Part shown: piece by piece, positions 48,391 to 56,432 of the stretch
Layout: the number at the start of each line of letters is the position of its first letter
Numbering within the stretch: position 1 is the first letter of the stretch
Assembly (NCBI RefSeq): GCF_900115545.1
Contig: NZ_FOWV01000011.1
Location: 1-64,000, forward strand
Source: Ralstonia sp. NFACC01
Lineage (GTDB): Bacteria; Pseudomonadota; Gammaproteobacteria; Burkholderiales; Burkholderiaceae
DNA: 64,000 bases
Direction of reading: 5' to 3'
Notes under the pieces: model-generated
Database searches by the model: none
What the model was told of the DNA's origin: nothing
The model's input: the letters and a program-made list of their open reading frames with translations, nothing else
Program-made: the position numbers and the translations under genes

Positions 48391-50168
48391 TGTGGGGATA
48401 CCTTCGTGACGCGGCAGAGGCGGTCCCCGCGCTTCCAGAAATGAAGGAAGCGCGGGGCAGGGTGCCGATGCGCTGGTATAACCGCGCGCTCAAGGCCGCA
48501 GACAAGGCCGGCCGCGCAAGCGCGCAGCGCGCGGGCAGACCAGACATGTTCGACCTGGGTGCCGCTGCTGGCGCAGTCGCGGCGTTCATGAACGAGCACG
48601 CACCGAGCACGCTGCCGGTGCGCCCGGACGCTACAGACTACGAAATCTGCATGAAGGCGCGCCGCATCGCCGGCGACGTGCAACTCAAGGTGCACGGCCT
48701 GGAGCTGGAGGAAGCGCTGGTGGTGTGCGCTTCGACGTGCGAGCGCTACGGTGTCGAGCTGCCCGACTTCAGCGCGGCGGCGGATCGCGTGGCTCGAGTC
48801 AAATGCGAATTGTGGTGGCGCCGGCGTCTGCGCACGAAACACATTCGCGCGCTCGAGCGCTCGAACATCCATCTGCACTACGTCCACTATCGCAGCGACC
48901 CGTACGCCAGCAATGACGCGGTGCGCCGGCGCCTCGCGCAGAACCGCCGCAACCGCCAAACGCTCGAGCGGACCTCGCTCGAGAACGAGCACGGGCAGCG
49001 ATTCACGCTGGCGGAGCTGGCCGACAAGTCAATCGCCAACAAGGCACTTCGCCGCGGCGAATTGATGACGCGCCTCAAGGGCATGGAAGAGCTGGCCGAA
49101 GATGTGAAGTTCGCCGGCGTGATGTTCACCAAGACATGCCCATCACGGTTCCATGCCGTGAAGCAGATGGGCAACAAGTGGCAACCCAACGCCAAATATG
49201 AGGGCGCGGACCCGCGCGAGGGCCAAGGCTACCTGCGCCGCGTGTGGGCACGCATCCGCGCGGAGCTCAAGCGCCTGGGCGTTGTGTACTTCGGCCTGCG
49301 CGTTGCAGAGCCGCACCATGACGGGTGCCCGCACTGGCACGGCCTGATTTTCTCCAACCGCATCGACGTGGTGTGTGCCGTCATCCGCAAGCACGCGCTG
49401 AAGGATTCCCCCGAGGAAGCCGGCGCATCGCTGCGCCGCTGCCGTTTCGAGCACATCGACAGCGCCAAGGGCAGCGCGGTGGGCTACATCGCCAAGTACA
49501 TCTCCAAGAACATCGACGGCCACGCCGTGGGCGACCACAAGACGGCAGAGGGCTACGTGGTGCAAGCGGACTTCCTGGGCGATGACGTCATTACGCCGAG
49601 TGAGCGCGTGGAAGCCTGGGCGGCAACGTGGGGCATTCGCCAGTTTCAGGCGTTCGGCGGCGCGCCGGTCGGCGTGTGGCGCGAGCTGCGCCGCGTGAAG
49701 GAAGCGGACCTGCCGACCGAAGAGGAAAGCCCGGAAATCCGTGCAGCCTGGGCCGCCGCGCAGAAGACGGAAGAGAAGGGCGCGAGCTGGGCCGACTACG
49801 CCCGCGCAATGGGCGGCGTTGCCGGCGAGGGACGGCGCATCGCCATCAAGTTCGTGGAGCGCATGGAAGAGGGGCGCTACGGCATGGCCGTGCGTCAAGT
49901 GCCGCAGGGCGTGCAGGCCGTGGGACGCGCACACATCGTAGATGGCATGTGCGACTACTGGCGCACGACACAGATTTTCGTTCCGGCGACACGCTACGAA
50001 TGGCGGGAGGTGTCGCGCAGCGGCGCAGCCGCGAGCACTCGGACTCGTGTCAATAACTGTACGCGCCGGAAGGGCGCCAAGGACGGGAAACCGTTCTGGC
50101 TGGAAGAAATTGAGGCCAGCGCGCCGCCGCACGCGCTGGAAACGCCTCCAACCTGCGGCATGGAGTAG
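48390..50168 (+). CDS. Rolling-circle replication initiator (Y2 HUH, GPA-like)
   Basis: 592 residues from ATG 48390, chosen because it overlaps the upstream stop by one base. Residues 309-317 contain HHDGCPHWH, the HUH metal-binding motif, and residues 366-370 YIAKY give the paired Tyr of a Y2 nickase of the P2 gpA/phiX174 A/PM2 P12 superfamily. One Tyr cuts the origin and the other re-ligates after a round. The HUH core lies in the middle of a longer protein, with an Arg-rich N-terminal half. It implies a circular, rolling-circle genome. Confidence 0.9.
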   Translation: MWGYLRDAAEAVPALPEMKEARGRVPMRWYNRALKAADKAGRASAQRAGRPDMFDLGAAAGAVAAFMNEHAPSTLPVRPDATDYEICMKARRIAGDVQLKVHGLELEEALVVCASTCERYGVELPDFSAAADRVARVKCELWWRRRLRTKHIRALERSNIHLHYVHYRSDPYASNDAVRRRLAQNRRNRQTLERTSLENEHGQRFTLAELADKSIANKALRRGELMTRLKGMEELAEDVKFAGVMFTKTCPSRFHAVKQMGNKWQPNAKYEGADPREGQGYLRRVWARIRAELKRLGVVYFGLRVAEPHHDGCPHWHGLIFSNRIDVVCAVIRKHALKDSPEEAGASLRRCRFEHIDSAKGSAVGYIAKYISKNIDGHAVGDHKTAEGYVVQADFLGDDVITPSERVEAWAATWGIRQFQAFGGAPVGVWRELRRVKEADLPTEEESPEIRAAWAAAQKTEEKGASWADYARAMGGVAGEGRRIAIKFVERMEEGRYGMAVRQVPQGVQAVGRAHIVDGMCDYWRTTQIFVPATRYEWREVSRSGAAASTRTRVNNCTRRKGAKDGKPFWLEEIEASAPPHALETPPTCGME

Positions 50169-50173
50169 TTCAA

Positions 50174-50350
50174 ATGCAACCCTGGGACCAAGTTCAAGTT
50201 ACCGACGCCAACGACCCGCGCAATGGCGCAGCCGGTCTCGTCATCGCCACCAAGGGCACGGGCGACGACAAGCAGCTCACGGTGAAGATGGACGCCGACG
50301 GCGCCACCGTCGCCTACAAAGAAGCCCAACTGAAGCTGCTGGGCCGCTGA
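50174..50350 (+). CDS. Small SH3-like phage protein
   Basis: 58 residues starting MQPWDQVQVTDANDPRNGAA. The pattern of short beta strands (VQVTDAND, GAAGLVIATKG, LTVKMD, ATVAYKEAQLKLL) resembles small SH3-like proteins such as rolling-circle phage single-strand-DNA binders. It follows rep by 5 bp. Function inferred only from shape and position. Confidence 0.5.
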   Translation: MQPWDQVQVTDANDPRNGAAGLVIATKGTGDDKQLTVKMDADGATVAYKEAQLKLLGR

Positions 50351-50352
50351 TC

Positions 50353-50538
50353 GTGGCGCCGTTCCACACCGGGCGGCGCGTGCTGATCGTGGCCAAAGAT
50401 GAGTTCTACGGATTCATCGATGGCTGGGTCGGCTACGTGTCGGGGCGCCAAGCGGGCGCCATCTGGGTGGAATGCGTGCGGGAGGATGGCACCAAGTCGT
50501 TTCTGGTGCCGCCCGACCAACTGCGCGCGCTGCCCTGA
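50353..50538 (+). CDS. Second small beta-rich phage protein
   Basis: 61 residues from GTG 50353. Like its neighbour it has the layout G-R-R-V-L-I-V-A-K...G-Y-V-S-G...W-V-E-C-V...F-L-V-P-P, a small beta barrel of the SH3/KOW type. The tandem pair may be diverged duplicates. Confidence 0.5.
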   Translation: MAPFHTGRRVLIVAKDEFYGFIDGWVGYVSGRQAGAIWVECVREDGTKSFLVPPDQLRALP

Positions 50539-50563
50539 CGGGAAAACAAAAGAAGGGGGTCAC

Positions 50564-50728
50564 ATGGAAAAGGAACTGAAGAAGCTGCGCGAGCAGTACG
50601 CGGAAATTCCGCTGGTGGTGCGCATGCAGGGCAAGTTTTTCTTCGATCAGTTGTTCGTCACGCTCGCATCGATGCAGGCCGCCATCGTGCACGCCGAAGG
50701 CATGGCCGGCAGAAGCGAGCGCGACTGA
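50564..50728 (+). CDS. 54-residue helical phage protein
   Basis: ATG 50564 preceded by AAGGGGG; sequence MEKELKKLREQYAEIPLVVR then a hydrophobic helix. Overlaps the next start by one base. Not recognised. Confidence 0.5.
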   Translation: MEKELKKLREQYAEIPLVVRMQGKFFFDQLFVTLASMQAAIVHAEGMAGRSERD

Positions 50729-51036
50729 TGGCGACGAAACCGAAAAACCAAGTCGGCACCATGGAGTGCCGCTGTTGCCATCGGCATATCCCGGTGCGCG
50801 AGGCTGACACAGGAACGCTCAACGTGTCGTGCCAGTGGTGCGACTTCAGCGCCTACGCCAAGCACGGCACCGAGGCCGCGCGGATCATCCGCGCACAGAT
50901 GACAGCCCGCGAGGGAGACGCGCTACCGCTGGTGAAGACGGCGCAAGCGCCGCAACCCACGCCAACGCCGGCCGCGCCGCCAGCCAAGGCACCCGCGCCG
51001 ACACCGGCGCCCGCACCCAGGCGCATCCTGTTCTGA
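50728..51036 (+). CDS. Zinc-ribbon phage protein with Pro-rich tail
   Basis: 102 residues. MECRCCHRHIPV and VSCQWCDFSAYAKHGTEA give a C-x-x-C...C-x-x-C zinc ribbon in the first 50 residues, followed by an Ala/Pro-rich tail ending APAPRRILF. Small zinc-ribbon proteins act as transcription activators in PM2 (P13/P14); the same role is possible for late genes here. Confidence 0.6.
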   Translation: MATKPKNQVGTMECRCCHRHIPVREADTGTLNVSCQWCDFSAYAKHGTEAARIIRAQMTAREGDALPLVKTAQAPQPTPTPAAPPAKAPAPTPAPAPRRILF

Positions 51037-51103
51037 CGGCCGCCTGAAGGATTCGAGACCAGCGCACGCCCCCCGCGCGGAACTCGAACCCAACAGGTGG
51101 ACC

Positions 51104-51598
51104 ATGGAAGACCAAAATCACGAACTGGCGGGCCTTGCTGGCATCGCCGCCGAAGCCGATCAAGCTGCCGCTGGCGTTGCTGCGCCCGGCGACCCGACAG
51201 CGCCGGAACTGGCGCCGCCTGGGCCGGACTACGCCACCGAGGCGGCCGGCATGGTGGACATGCTGGGCGCGATGATCTGCGGCTACTCGCCCGCGTGCGC
51301 GCCGCTGTGGGGCACGGAAACCAAGCAGCGCATGGCCATGTCGGTGGCGCCCGTCATGGAGAAATACGGCTTCTCGTTCGGCGCCATGCCGGTCGAGTTG
51401 ACCGCGCTGGTGGTGTGCGGGCCGGTGCTGTATCAGTCGGCCCGCATCATCGGCGCCCAGATGGCAGAGGACAAGGTGAAGGCTGCGGAAGCGCAGCAGC
51501 AGGCCGCCGCGCGCAACGCTGCCGGCCTGCCGGCACCGAAGGCACCGGATGACGCGCCGGCCGCCGCTGTCCATCCGCAGATGGCGCTCTACCAATGA
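51104..51598 (+). CDS. Phage protein with one hydrophobic segment
   Basis: 164 residues. Ala/Pro-rich ends and a central conserved-looking part (YATEAAGMVDMLGAMICGYS, then FGAMPVELTALVVCGPVLYQ) with a likely TM helix around residues 100-115. Overlaps the packaging ATPase start by four bases, so it is probably a virion membrane or packaging partner. Not recognised. Confidence 0.55.
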   Translation: MEDQNHELAGLAGIAAEADQAAAGVAAPGDPTAPELAPPGPDYATEAAGMVDMLGAMICGYSPACAPLWGTETKQRMAMSVAPVMEKYGFSFGAMPVELTALVVCGPVLYQSARIIGAQMAEDKVKAAEAQQQAAARNAAGLPAPKAPDDAPAAAVHPQMALYQ

Positions 51599-52338
51599 AA
51601 GTGCGCCCAACCCAGGGCGCGGACATGCGCCCGAACATCCTGGCCTACATCGGGGCGTCGGGCGCCGGCAAATCCACGTCCCTGAAAGCCCAATTCAAGG
51701 CGGCGCGGCACACGCGGTCGATCATCTTCGACACCCAGCACGAATACGACATGTACGGCGCCGTCACGCACACCCTGGCGGACGTGCATCGCATGCTCAT
51801 GGAGGCGGGCAGGGGGCAGGTGCAGATCGTGTTCCGACCGTCGGCCGACATGAAGGTCGCGCGACAGCAATTCGATGCCATCTGCCGGATGGCGCACGCG
51901 GCCGGGCATATCGCGTTGGTGGCCGAAGAACTGGCCTTCGTGACGCGGCCCAGCGGCGGCGAGCCGGGCTGGATGCTGGTCAACCTGCGCGGGCGTCTCA
52001 AAGGGCTGGTGGTGTATGGCACCACGCAGCGGCCGGCGCGCGTGGATAAGGATTTCTTCGGCAACGCGACGCGCATCCGGTGCGGACGGCTGAACTACGC
52101 GACCGACCAGAAGGTAATGGCGGACGTGCTGGGTGTGCCGGTCGAACTGATCCAGGCGCTCAAGCCGATGGAGTACATCGAGCGGGACATGACCACTGGG
52201 AAGGTGACTACTGGGGAGGTGTCTGTGGGGGCCATCCAGCCACCGGCCAGAGAGTTGCACATTGGAGACGTTGCAAAGGTGGTGAAAACCGGAATTTCCG
52301 GGCCGCCAGCGCGAAAAAAAGTAGGGGGTAAGGGGTAG
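51595..52338 (+). CDS. Genome-packaging ATPase (FtsK/HerA superfamily)
   Basis: 247 residues (ATG 51595; MRPN at 51625 is an alternative). Walker A GASGAGKST (residues 20-28), Walker B IALVAEEL (106-113) with two acidic residues, and a sensor segment VYGTTQRPARVDKD (140-153). No TM helix, unlike Zot proteins of filamentous phages. This compact form matches the A32/PM2-P9-like ATPases that pump DNA into pre-formed capsids of membrane-containing phages. Directly upstream of the capsid block. Confidence 0.85.
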   Translation: MKVRPTQGADMRPNILAYIGASGAGKSTSLKAQFKAARHTRSIIFDTQHEYDMYGAVTHTLADVHRMLMEAGRGQVQIVFRPSADMKVARQQFDAICRMAHAAGHIALVAEELAFVTRPSGGEPGWMLVNLRGRLKGLVVYGTTQRPARVDKDFFGNATRIRCGRLNYATDQKVMADVLGVPVELIQALKPMEYIERDMTTGKVTTGEVSVGAIQPPARELHIGDVAKVVKTGISGPPARKKVGGKG

Positions 52339-52358
52339 GGAGGTGGGGTGCCTGGGGA
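52318..52358 (+). repeat. G-quadruplex-prone G-run series
   Basis: Five runs of three to five G (GGGGG, GGGG, GGG, GGGG, GGGG) separated by 2-5 bases, overlapping the 3' end of the packaging-ATPase gene. Such spacing fits the standard G-quadruplex pattern on the + strand. Confidence 0.6.
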
Positions 52359-52359
52359 C

Positions 52360-52389
52360 CTCCCCAATGGGGCGCTATCCATTGGGGAG
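52360..52389. repeat. 11-bp perfect hairpin before the capsid gene block
   Basis: CTCCCCAATGG and CCATTGGGGAG pair across an 8-base loop. No T-run follows. It sits directly after the G-run series and 90 bp before the first small structural gene, in the largest non-coding gap of the rightward operon. Confidence 0.7.
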
Positions 52390-52480
52390 TGTTCTAACGC
52401 CTTGCGAGGGTACGACCGTAAGTTTTGGCCTGTGCGCGGGGGGCTGCGCCGATCTCGTATCCAACTCGCAAGAGGACATC

Positions 52481-52600
52481 ATGAAGCAATACGTTCACAG
52501 CTACATCACCTTCGTCGCTTTCCTGGCCGTCACCAAAATCGTGGTGGCGCCCATCGCGCAGAACCTGAATGTGCCGCTGCTGAAAGACGTGCTCGCCTAA
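52481..52600 (+). CDS. 39-residue single-TM phage protein
   Basis: MKQYVHSYITFVAFLAVTKI followed by a short hydrophilic tail; one TM helix (residues about 8-25). It starts 44 bp before the capsid gene. PM2-like virions contain several such small proteins in their internal membrane. Confidence 0.6.
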   Translation: MKQYVHSYITFVAFLAVTKIVVAPIAQNLNVPLLKDVLA

Positions 52601-52643
52601 TCGGCGCGCTTCCCTTTCCGCAACCCTTCAGGAGAACGCACAA

Positions 52644-53438
52644 ATGCTGCTGGTTAAAAACCTGCCCTTCACCAACGTGGTCGCCAACGGCGTCGCGACG
52701 GTGAGCCTGCCCATCGGGATGAGCTACAACAAAATCATCCTGGCCCTGGGCGGCACTTCCTTCACCAAGTCGATGATCACGGACTTCAAAGTTCGGGTGA
52801 ACGGCAAGGTGATCATGCAAGGCACCGGCTCGCGCCTGGACCTGATCCAGCAATATCGCGGCCTGTCCTCGAACGCCGGTTTCCTGACGCTCGATTTCAC
52901 GGAACCGTACGCCAAGCTGATGAGCGAGCAGTACATCGGAAACATCAACACCGCGCAAGGCGTCTCGTCGCTCACGGTGGAAGTGACCATTGCCGGTGCC
53001 ACCGCGCCGACGCTGGACAGCTACGCCGAACTCGGCCCGCCGCAACCCCTGGGCGTGCTGGCCAAGCATCTGCCGTTCACCAACTCGTTCGGCGGCGCCG
53101 GCAAGTTCGCCTTCAAGCTGATCGACCTCGCCAACCGTGGCGCGGTGATCAAGCGGGTTCACTTCGCCCACGGCGGCAACATGACCGCCCTGGAAGTGAA
53201 GAAAAACGGCATCGTCATCCACGACAACATCCTCACGTCGGTGCTCGGCTATTACCAAGCCGACTACAAGAAGACGCAGCAAACGAACCTGTACACGTTC
53301 GACCCATGCGCGGACAACAACTACACCAACGCGGTCAAGACGGCCGACATGGTGTCGATGGAGTTCAACCCGACCTTCAGTGCCGCCGACACGGTGACGG
53401 CCGTCATCGAAACCCTGGACCTGCTGGGCAACATGTAA
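52644..53438 (+). CDS. Major capsid protein, double jelly roll
   Basis: 264 residues, close to PM2 P2 (about 269). An internal duplication is visible: KNLPFTN (5-11) recurs as KHLPFTN (141-147), and FKVRVNGKVI (48-57) as LEVKKNGIVI (183-192), at matching distances, as expected for two jelly rolls in one chain. The N-terminal run (NGVATVSLPIG, then VNGK) resembles PM2 P2 from memory. Such proteins form pseudo-hexagonal trimers over an internal membrane. AGGAGA precedes ATG 52644, and a strong hairpin follows the stop. Confidence 0.82.
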   Translation: MLLVKNLPFTNVVANGVATVSLPIGMSYNKIILALGGTSFTKSMITDFKVRVNGKVIMQGTGSRLDLIQQYRGLSSNAGFLTLDFTEPYAKLMSEQYIGNINTAQGVSSLTVEVTIAGATAPTLDSYAELGPPQPLGVLAKHLPFTNSFGGAGKFAFKLIDLANRGAVIKRVHFAHGGNMTALEVKKNGIVIHDNILTSVLGYYQADYKKTQQTNLYTFDPCADNNYTNAVKTADMVSMEFNPTFSAADTVTAVIETLDLLGNM

Positions 53439-53444
53439 AGCAGG

Positions 53445-53466
53445 GCGGCCGGCGCGTGCCGGCCGC
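53445..53466. terminator. Strong hairpin after the capsid gene
   Basis: GCGGCCGGC and GCCGGCCGC pair perfectly over 9 bp with a 4-base loop, 7 bp after the capsid stop. No T-run, so it is more likely an attenuator or an mRNA 3'-end stabiliser that raises capsid yield than a full terminator. Confidence 0.6.
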
Positions 53467-53489
53467 TGGTTTCCACCAGGGAGAGAGCG

Positions 53490-53891
53490 ATGGACCCAAC
53501 TTTCGATTGGAGTCAGTACACCGGGACTGACAACACGAGCGGCATTTTTCAAGATGCCGGTTCGTCTGTGGGGCCGCAGAGCGATGGCACCTACAGCTAC
53601 CCGGCAAACGCGCAACCGAACAACCAACCCTGGGATACCAGTGGCGGGGCGAACGGCAACTACAGCCAACAGGTGCTGGACGTGCTCAAGTTCGGCGTTG
53701 GCACGTGGCAGCAGGATCAGGCGCGCAAAGACTTCTACGACTACAAGAAGTACGAGGCGACCAACGGCGGCTTGTTCCAACAGGGTGCCTTCGCAGGCGG
53801 CCTGCGCACGACGCCGGCAAGCGCCAAGCCGCTGACGCTGGCGGCGATGGTGCTGCTCGGCCTCGTCGTGTTCCACATGTTGGAGCACTGA
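53490..53891 (+). CDS. Virion membrane protein, C-terminal TM
   Basis: 133 residues; Asn/Gly/Thr/Ser-rich N-terminal 60 residues, helical middle (QQVLDVLKFGVGTWQQDQAR) and a C-terminal TM (PLTLAAMVLLGLVVFHMLEH). GAGAGAG before ATG 53490. Probably anchored in the internal membrane with the N-terminus toward the capsid. Not matched to a family. Confidence 0.6.
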   Translation: MDPTFDWSQYTGTDNTSGIFQDAGSSVGPQSDGTYSYPANAQPNNQPWDTSGGANGNYSQQVLDVLKFGVGTWQQDQARKDFYDYKKYEATNGGLFQQGAFAGGLRTTPASAKPLTLAAMVLLGLVVFHMLEH

Positions 53892-53894
53892 CAC

Positions 53895-54143
53895 ATGTGG
53901 CCAATGCTCGCAGCTGCCGCGATTGGCGCGGCTGGCAAGGCGGCACAAACGCCGCCTGCCGGCCCGTCGCACGCGGATGGCTATTCGTCGGGAACGTCGA
54001 ACGCGCGATCAGGCTTTGACGGGTCGGGGTGGACCGTCTCCACGGGCAGCAGCAAGGCCACGGGGGCGGGGCTGAACATGAACACCATCCTGATCCTGGG
54101 CGGCATCGCCCTGGGCGCGGTCTACCTGATGCATCGCAAATGA
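53895..54143 (+). CDS. Small virion membrane protein
   Basis: 82 residues with a hydrophobic start (MWPMLAAAAIGAAGKAA), a Gly/Ser-rich middle and a C-terminal TM (ILILGGIALGAVYLMHRK). Three bases separate it from the previous gene; its stop overlaps the next start. Confidence 0.58.
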   Translation: MWPMLAAAAIGAAGKAAQTPPAGPSHADGYSSGTSNARSGFDGSGWTVSTGSSKATGAGLNMNTILILGGIALGAVYLMHRK

Positions 54144-54514
54144 TCATCGCGGCCGAACGTTCTGCCGAGGTGGCCGCGCTGCTGGCGCGTGCGTTCAAGC
54201 ACGACACCAGCGGCGGCGGCTACACGGTGGAAGACGCCATGGCCAGCACGCACGTCTACTCGGTGCGCGATGCGGCCGGCGCGCTGAAGCTTGCGTGGAC
54301 GATGGACATTCGGCGGGACCGAAAAGGCGTGCGCGCGTATGTGACCGCGTGTGCGGGCGAGGGGATGCAACAGGCGTTGCCGGAGTGTGAGCGGATCGCG
54401 CGCGAGCACGGGGCAAACCGGCTGGGCCTGCGCACGATGCGCCCGGGCATGGTCAAGCGAATGACAGAAGCGGGCTTCGTGCCGCGCTTCGTGGAATTGG
54501 AGAAAGAACTGTGA
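54140..54514 (+). CDS. GNAT-like soluble phage protein
   Basis: 124 residues. The layout (AERSAEVAALLARAF, LAWTMDIRRD, CERIAREHGANRLGLRT, RMTEAGFVPRFVELEKEL) resembles the N-acetyltransferase fold, including the closing EAGF segment. A clear acetyl-CoA loop (R/Q-x-x-G-x-G/A) is not visible, so activity is doubtful. Soluble, in the middle of membrane-protein genes. Confidence 0.5.
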   Translation: MIIAAERSAEVAALLARAFKHDTSGGGYTVEDAMASTHVYSVRDAAGALKLAWTMDIRRDRKGVRAYVTACAGEGMQQALPECERIAREHGANRLGLRTMRPGMVKRMTEAGFVPRFVELEKEL

Positions 54515-55050
54515 TTCGCACGCCGGCACAGATCAGGTTGATGGCGATGGGCTTGCCCCATACGCCGTGCAATGTGGGCGGTGAGTCGTCGTCGTCTTCG
54601 GCGTCGACCAACACCACAAACACGACGACGAACACCAGCTATCAGGACCGCCGCAACGTGGCGGACGGTGGCTCAACGGTGGTGAGCGCGGATCAGTCGA
54701 GCGTGTTCATCACGAACAGCGACCAAGGCGCAATACGCGCGGGCGTTGATCTGGGAACGGCTGCGCTCGATGCGTCGAAAGCACTGACGCAGGCTGGATC
54801 GCACATGCTGGACAGCAATATCCAGCTCACCCGCGATCTGAACTCAAGCAACAACAGCCTGGCGCGCGACCTGTTCGCGAACACGCAGAACGCCGTGGAG
54901 AGCGCCATGGCGCAGAACCAATCGGCGTTGCAGGTCGTGCAGGCGCTGGCAGCGCAGCCGGGAAAGCTGAACGACCCAAACCGGGCAATCCTGCTGGTGG
55001 GCATGACGGTGGTCGCCATCGCGGCCGTGGTGATGGTCCACAAGGGGTAA
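54511..55050 (+). CDS. Ser/Thr/Asn-rich virion protein with C-terminal TM
   Basis: 179 residues from GTG 54511, overlapping the previous stop. Residues 25-45 are Ser/Asn/Thr repeats, followed by VSADQSSVFITNSDQGAIRA, a helical segment with regularly spaced hydrophobics (ALTQAGSHMLDSNIQLTRDL) and a TM (AILLVGMTVVAIAAVVMVHK). The shape suggests a vertex or spike-base protein anchored in the membrane. Not recognised. Confidence 0.55.
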   Translation: MIRTPAQIRLMAMGLPHTPCNVGGESSSSSASTNTTNTTTNTSYQDRRNVADGGSTVVSADQSSVFITNSDQGAIRAGVDLGTAALDASKALTQAGSHMLDSNIQLTRDLNSSNNSLARDLFANTQNAVESAMAQNQSALQVVQALAAQPGKLNDPNRAILLVGMTVVAIAAVVMVHKG

Positions 55051-55053
55051 CGC

Positions 55054-55812
55054 ATGCAGTACTACGACATCAACATCCCAGCCAACAAACAACAGATCGT
55101 TGAGGCGCAAGGGACGTTCATCTACTACTTGAGCGGCAGCGCAGGCGGCGCCGATAACACCATCAAGGTAACACTCGGCATGGGTGGCACGACCGTGCTT
55201 CTCAAGCCGGGCCAGTCGATTCGGTTGCCGGTTTCGGCAAAGCCAATCGACATGTGGCGAGTCGAGAACTACGCCAACGCGCAGACCATCATCGGGCAAG
55301 TGTTGGTAGGTCAAGGGGACTTCAAAGACACCAACACCACGGGCACGGTGCAGGTCGTGGATGGAGGCAAGTCGCGGACGTTGGGCGGTGGCGCCTTCCT
55401 TGGGTATCTGACGACTGCTGCAGTCGCGGGGCAATACACGATCAACCAATTGTGGAACCCACCGGGCAGCGGGAAGAACGCGATCATCGAGCGTATCAAC
55501 CTGACCAACGGGGCGACAGCGCAAGCCATCGTCGCGCGCATCTCCAGCACGTCGCTGGGTGGCGGTACGGGGGCAGAGTCAAAGCTGGCAGGCGGGACGG
55601 TTTCAACTTCGCTCAAGCAAGGCATTTCGCAAGTTGCTGCGCCAACGGGAAATGTCGTCTTCGCCATGTTCTTTGGGGTCAACACCACCATGACCATGCC
55701 GCTGTCCGAGCCGATCATCTTGCCGCCAGGGAAGGCGCTTGCGATCAACAGCGGGGCGGCAAACGGCCTGGACGTGCCAACGACATTCGAGTTTTACGAG
55801 GAAAACCAGTAA
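55054..55812 (+). CDS. Candidate spike/penton or minor capsid protein
   Basis: 252 residues, no TM, beta-rich with Gly/Thr throughout (VTLGMGGTTVLLKPGQSIRL, then NIIER-like INLTNGATAQAIVARISST, then LPPGKALAINSGAANGLDVP). Its size, soluble nature and place in the structural block make it the best candidate for the vertex or receptor-binding protein. It bears no recognisable similarity to PM2 P1. Confidence 0.5.
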   Translation: MQYYDINIPANKQQIVEAQGTFIYYLSGSAGGADNTIKVTLGMGGTTVLLKPGQSIRLPVSAKPIDMWRVENYANAQTIIGQVLVGQGDFKDTNTTGTVQVVDGGKSRTLGGGAFLGYLTTAAVAGQYTINQLWNPPGSGKNAIIERINLTNGATAQAIVARISSTSLGGGTGAESKLAGGTVSTSLKQGISQVAAPTGNVVFAMFFGVNTTMTMPLSEPIILPPGKALAINSGAANGLDVPTTFEFYEENQ

Positions 55813-56423
55813 TGCGACCGGCCGCCATCATCGCGGCCGCCACGCTGGGTGTCGCGGCGTACGTGTGGTGGCAGTCGGCACAGGCATCGAACGGCGGCGG
55901 GGATTCTGGTGTGGACAACCCGGACCCTGAGAACGATACGGGCATGCCAGATTTTTCGTCGCTCTTTGGCGGCATCGTGAGTTTCGGAGGGAGTGACATG
56001 CATCTGAGTGATGCGGGCCTTCAGGCCCTGGCGCAGCGCGAGGGGTTCAGTGCAACGCCGTATTGGGACCACAAGGGCTATTCGATCGGTTACGGCCACC
56101 TCATCAAGGCAGGAGAAAACCTGACCAACGTGACGCGCGATCAGGCCGCGCAGTTGCTGGCAAGCGATGTGGCATGGGCAGAACAGGCGGTGGCCAACAA
56201 CGTCACGGCGCCCCTGACGCAGAACCAATTCGATGCGCTGGTTTCGTTCGCCTTCAACGTGGGCGCACCAGCATTCGCCAAGTCCACGCTGGTGAGCCTG
56301 CTGAACGCAGGCGACTACAGCGCGGCCGGCGAGCAGTTGCCGCGCTGGAACAAGGCAAGCGGCGTGGTCAATGGTGCGCTGGTTTCGCGGCGCGCTTCGG
56401 AAGTGGCGCAGTTTTACGCATAG
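55812..56423 (+). CDS. GH24 phage lysozyme with N-terminal anchor
   Basis: 203 residues; ATG overlaps the previous stop. Residues 5-22 are a hydrophobic segment (IIAAATLGVAAYVWWQS), like a signal-arrest anchor, then a Gly/Asp-rich linker, then the lysozyme domain. The catalytic Glu is in QREGFS (E77), the Asp in YWDHKGY (D86), and the third position carries Ser (SIGYGH, S91) where most relatives have Thr. NQFDALVSFAFNVG and the closing RRASEVAQFY confirm the family. It cuts the peptidoglycan for exit or entry. Confidence 0.88.
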   Translation: MRPAAIIAAATLGVAAYVWWQSAQASNGGGDSGVDNPDPENDTGMPDFSSLFGGIVSFGGSDMHLSDAGLQALAQREGFSATPYWDHKGYSIGYGHLIKAGENLTNVTRDQAAQLLASDVAWAEQAVANNVTAPLTQNQFDALVSFAFNVGAPAFAKSTLVSLLNAGDYSAAGEQLPRWNKASGVVNGALVSRRASEVAQFYA

Positions 56424-56432
56424 GCGGCAAGC

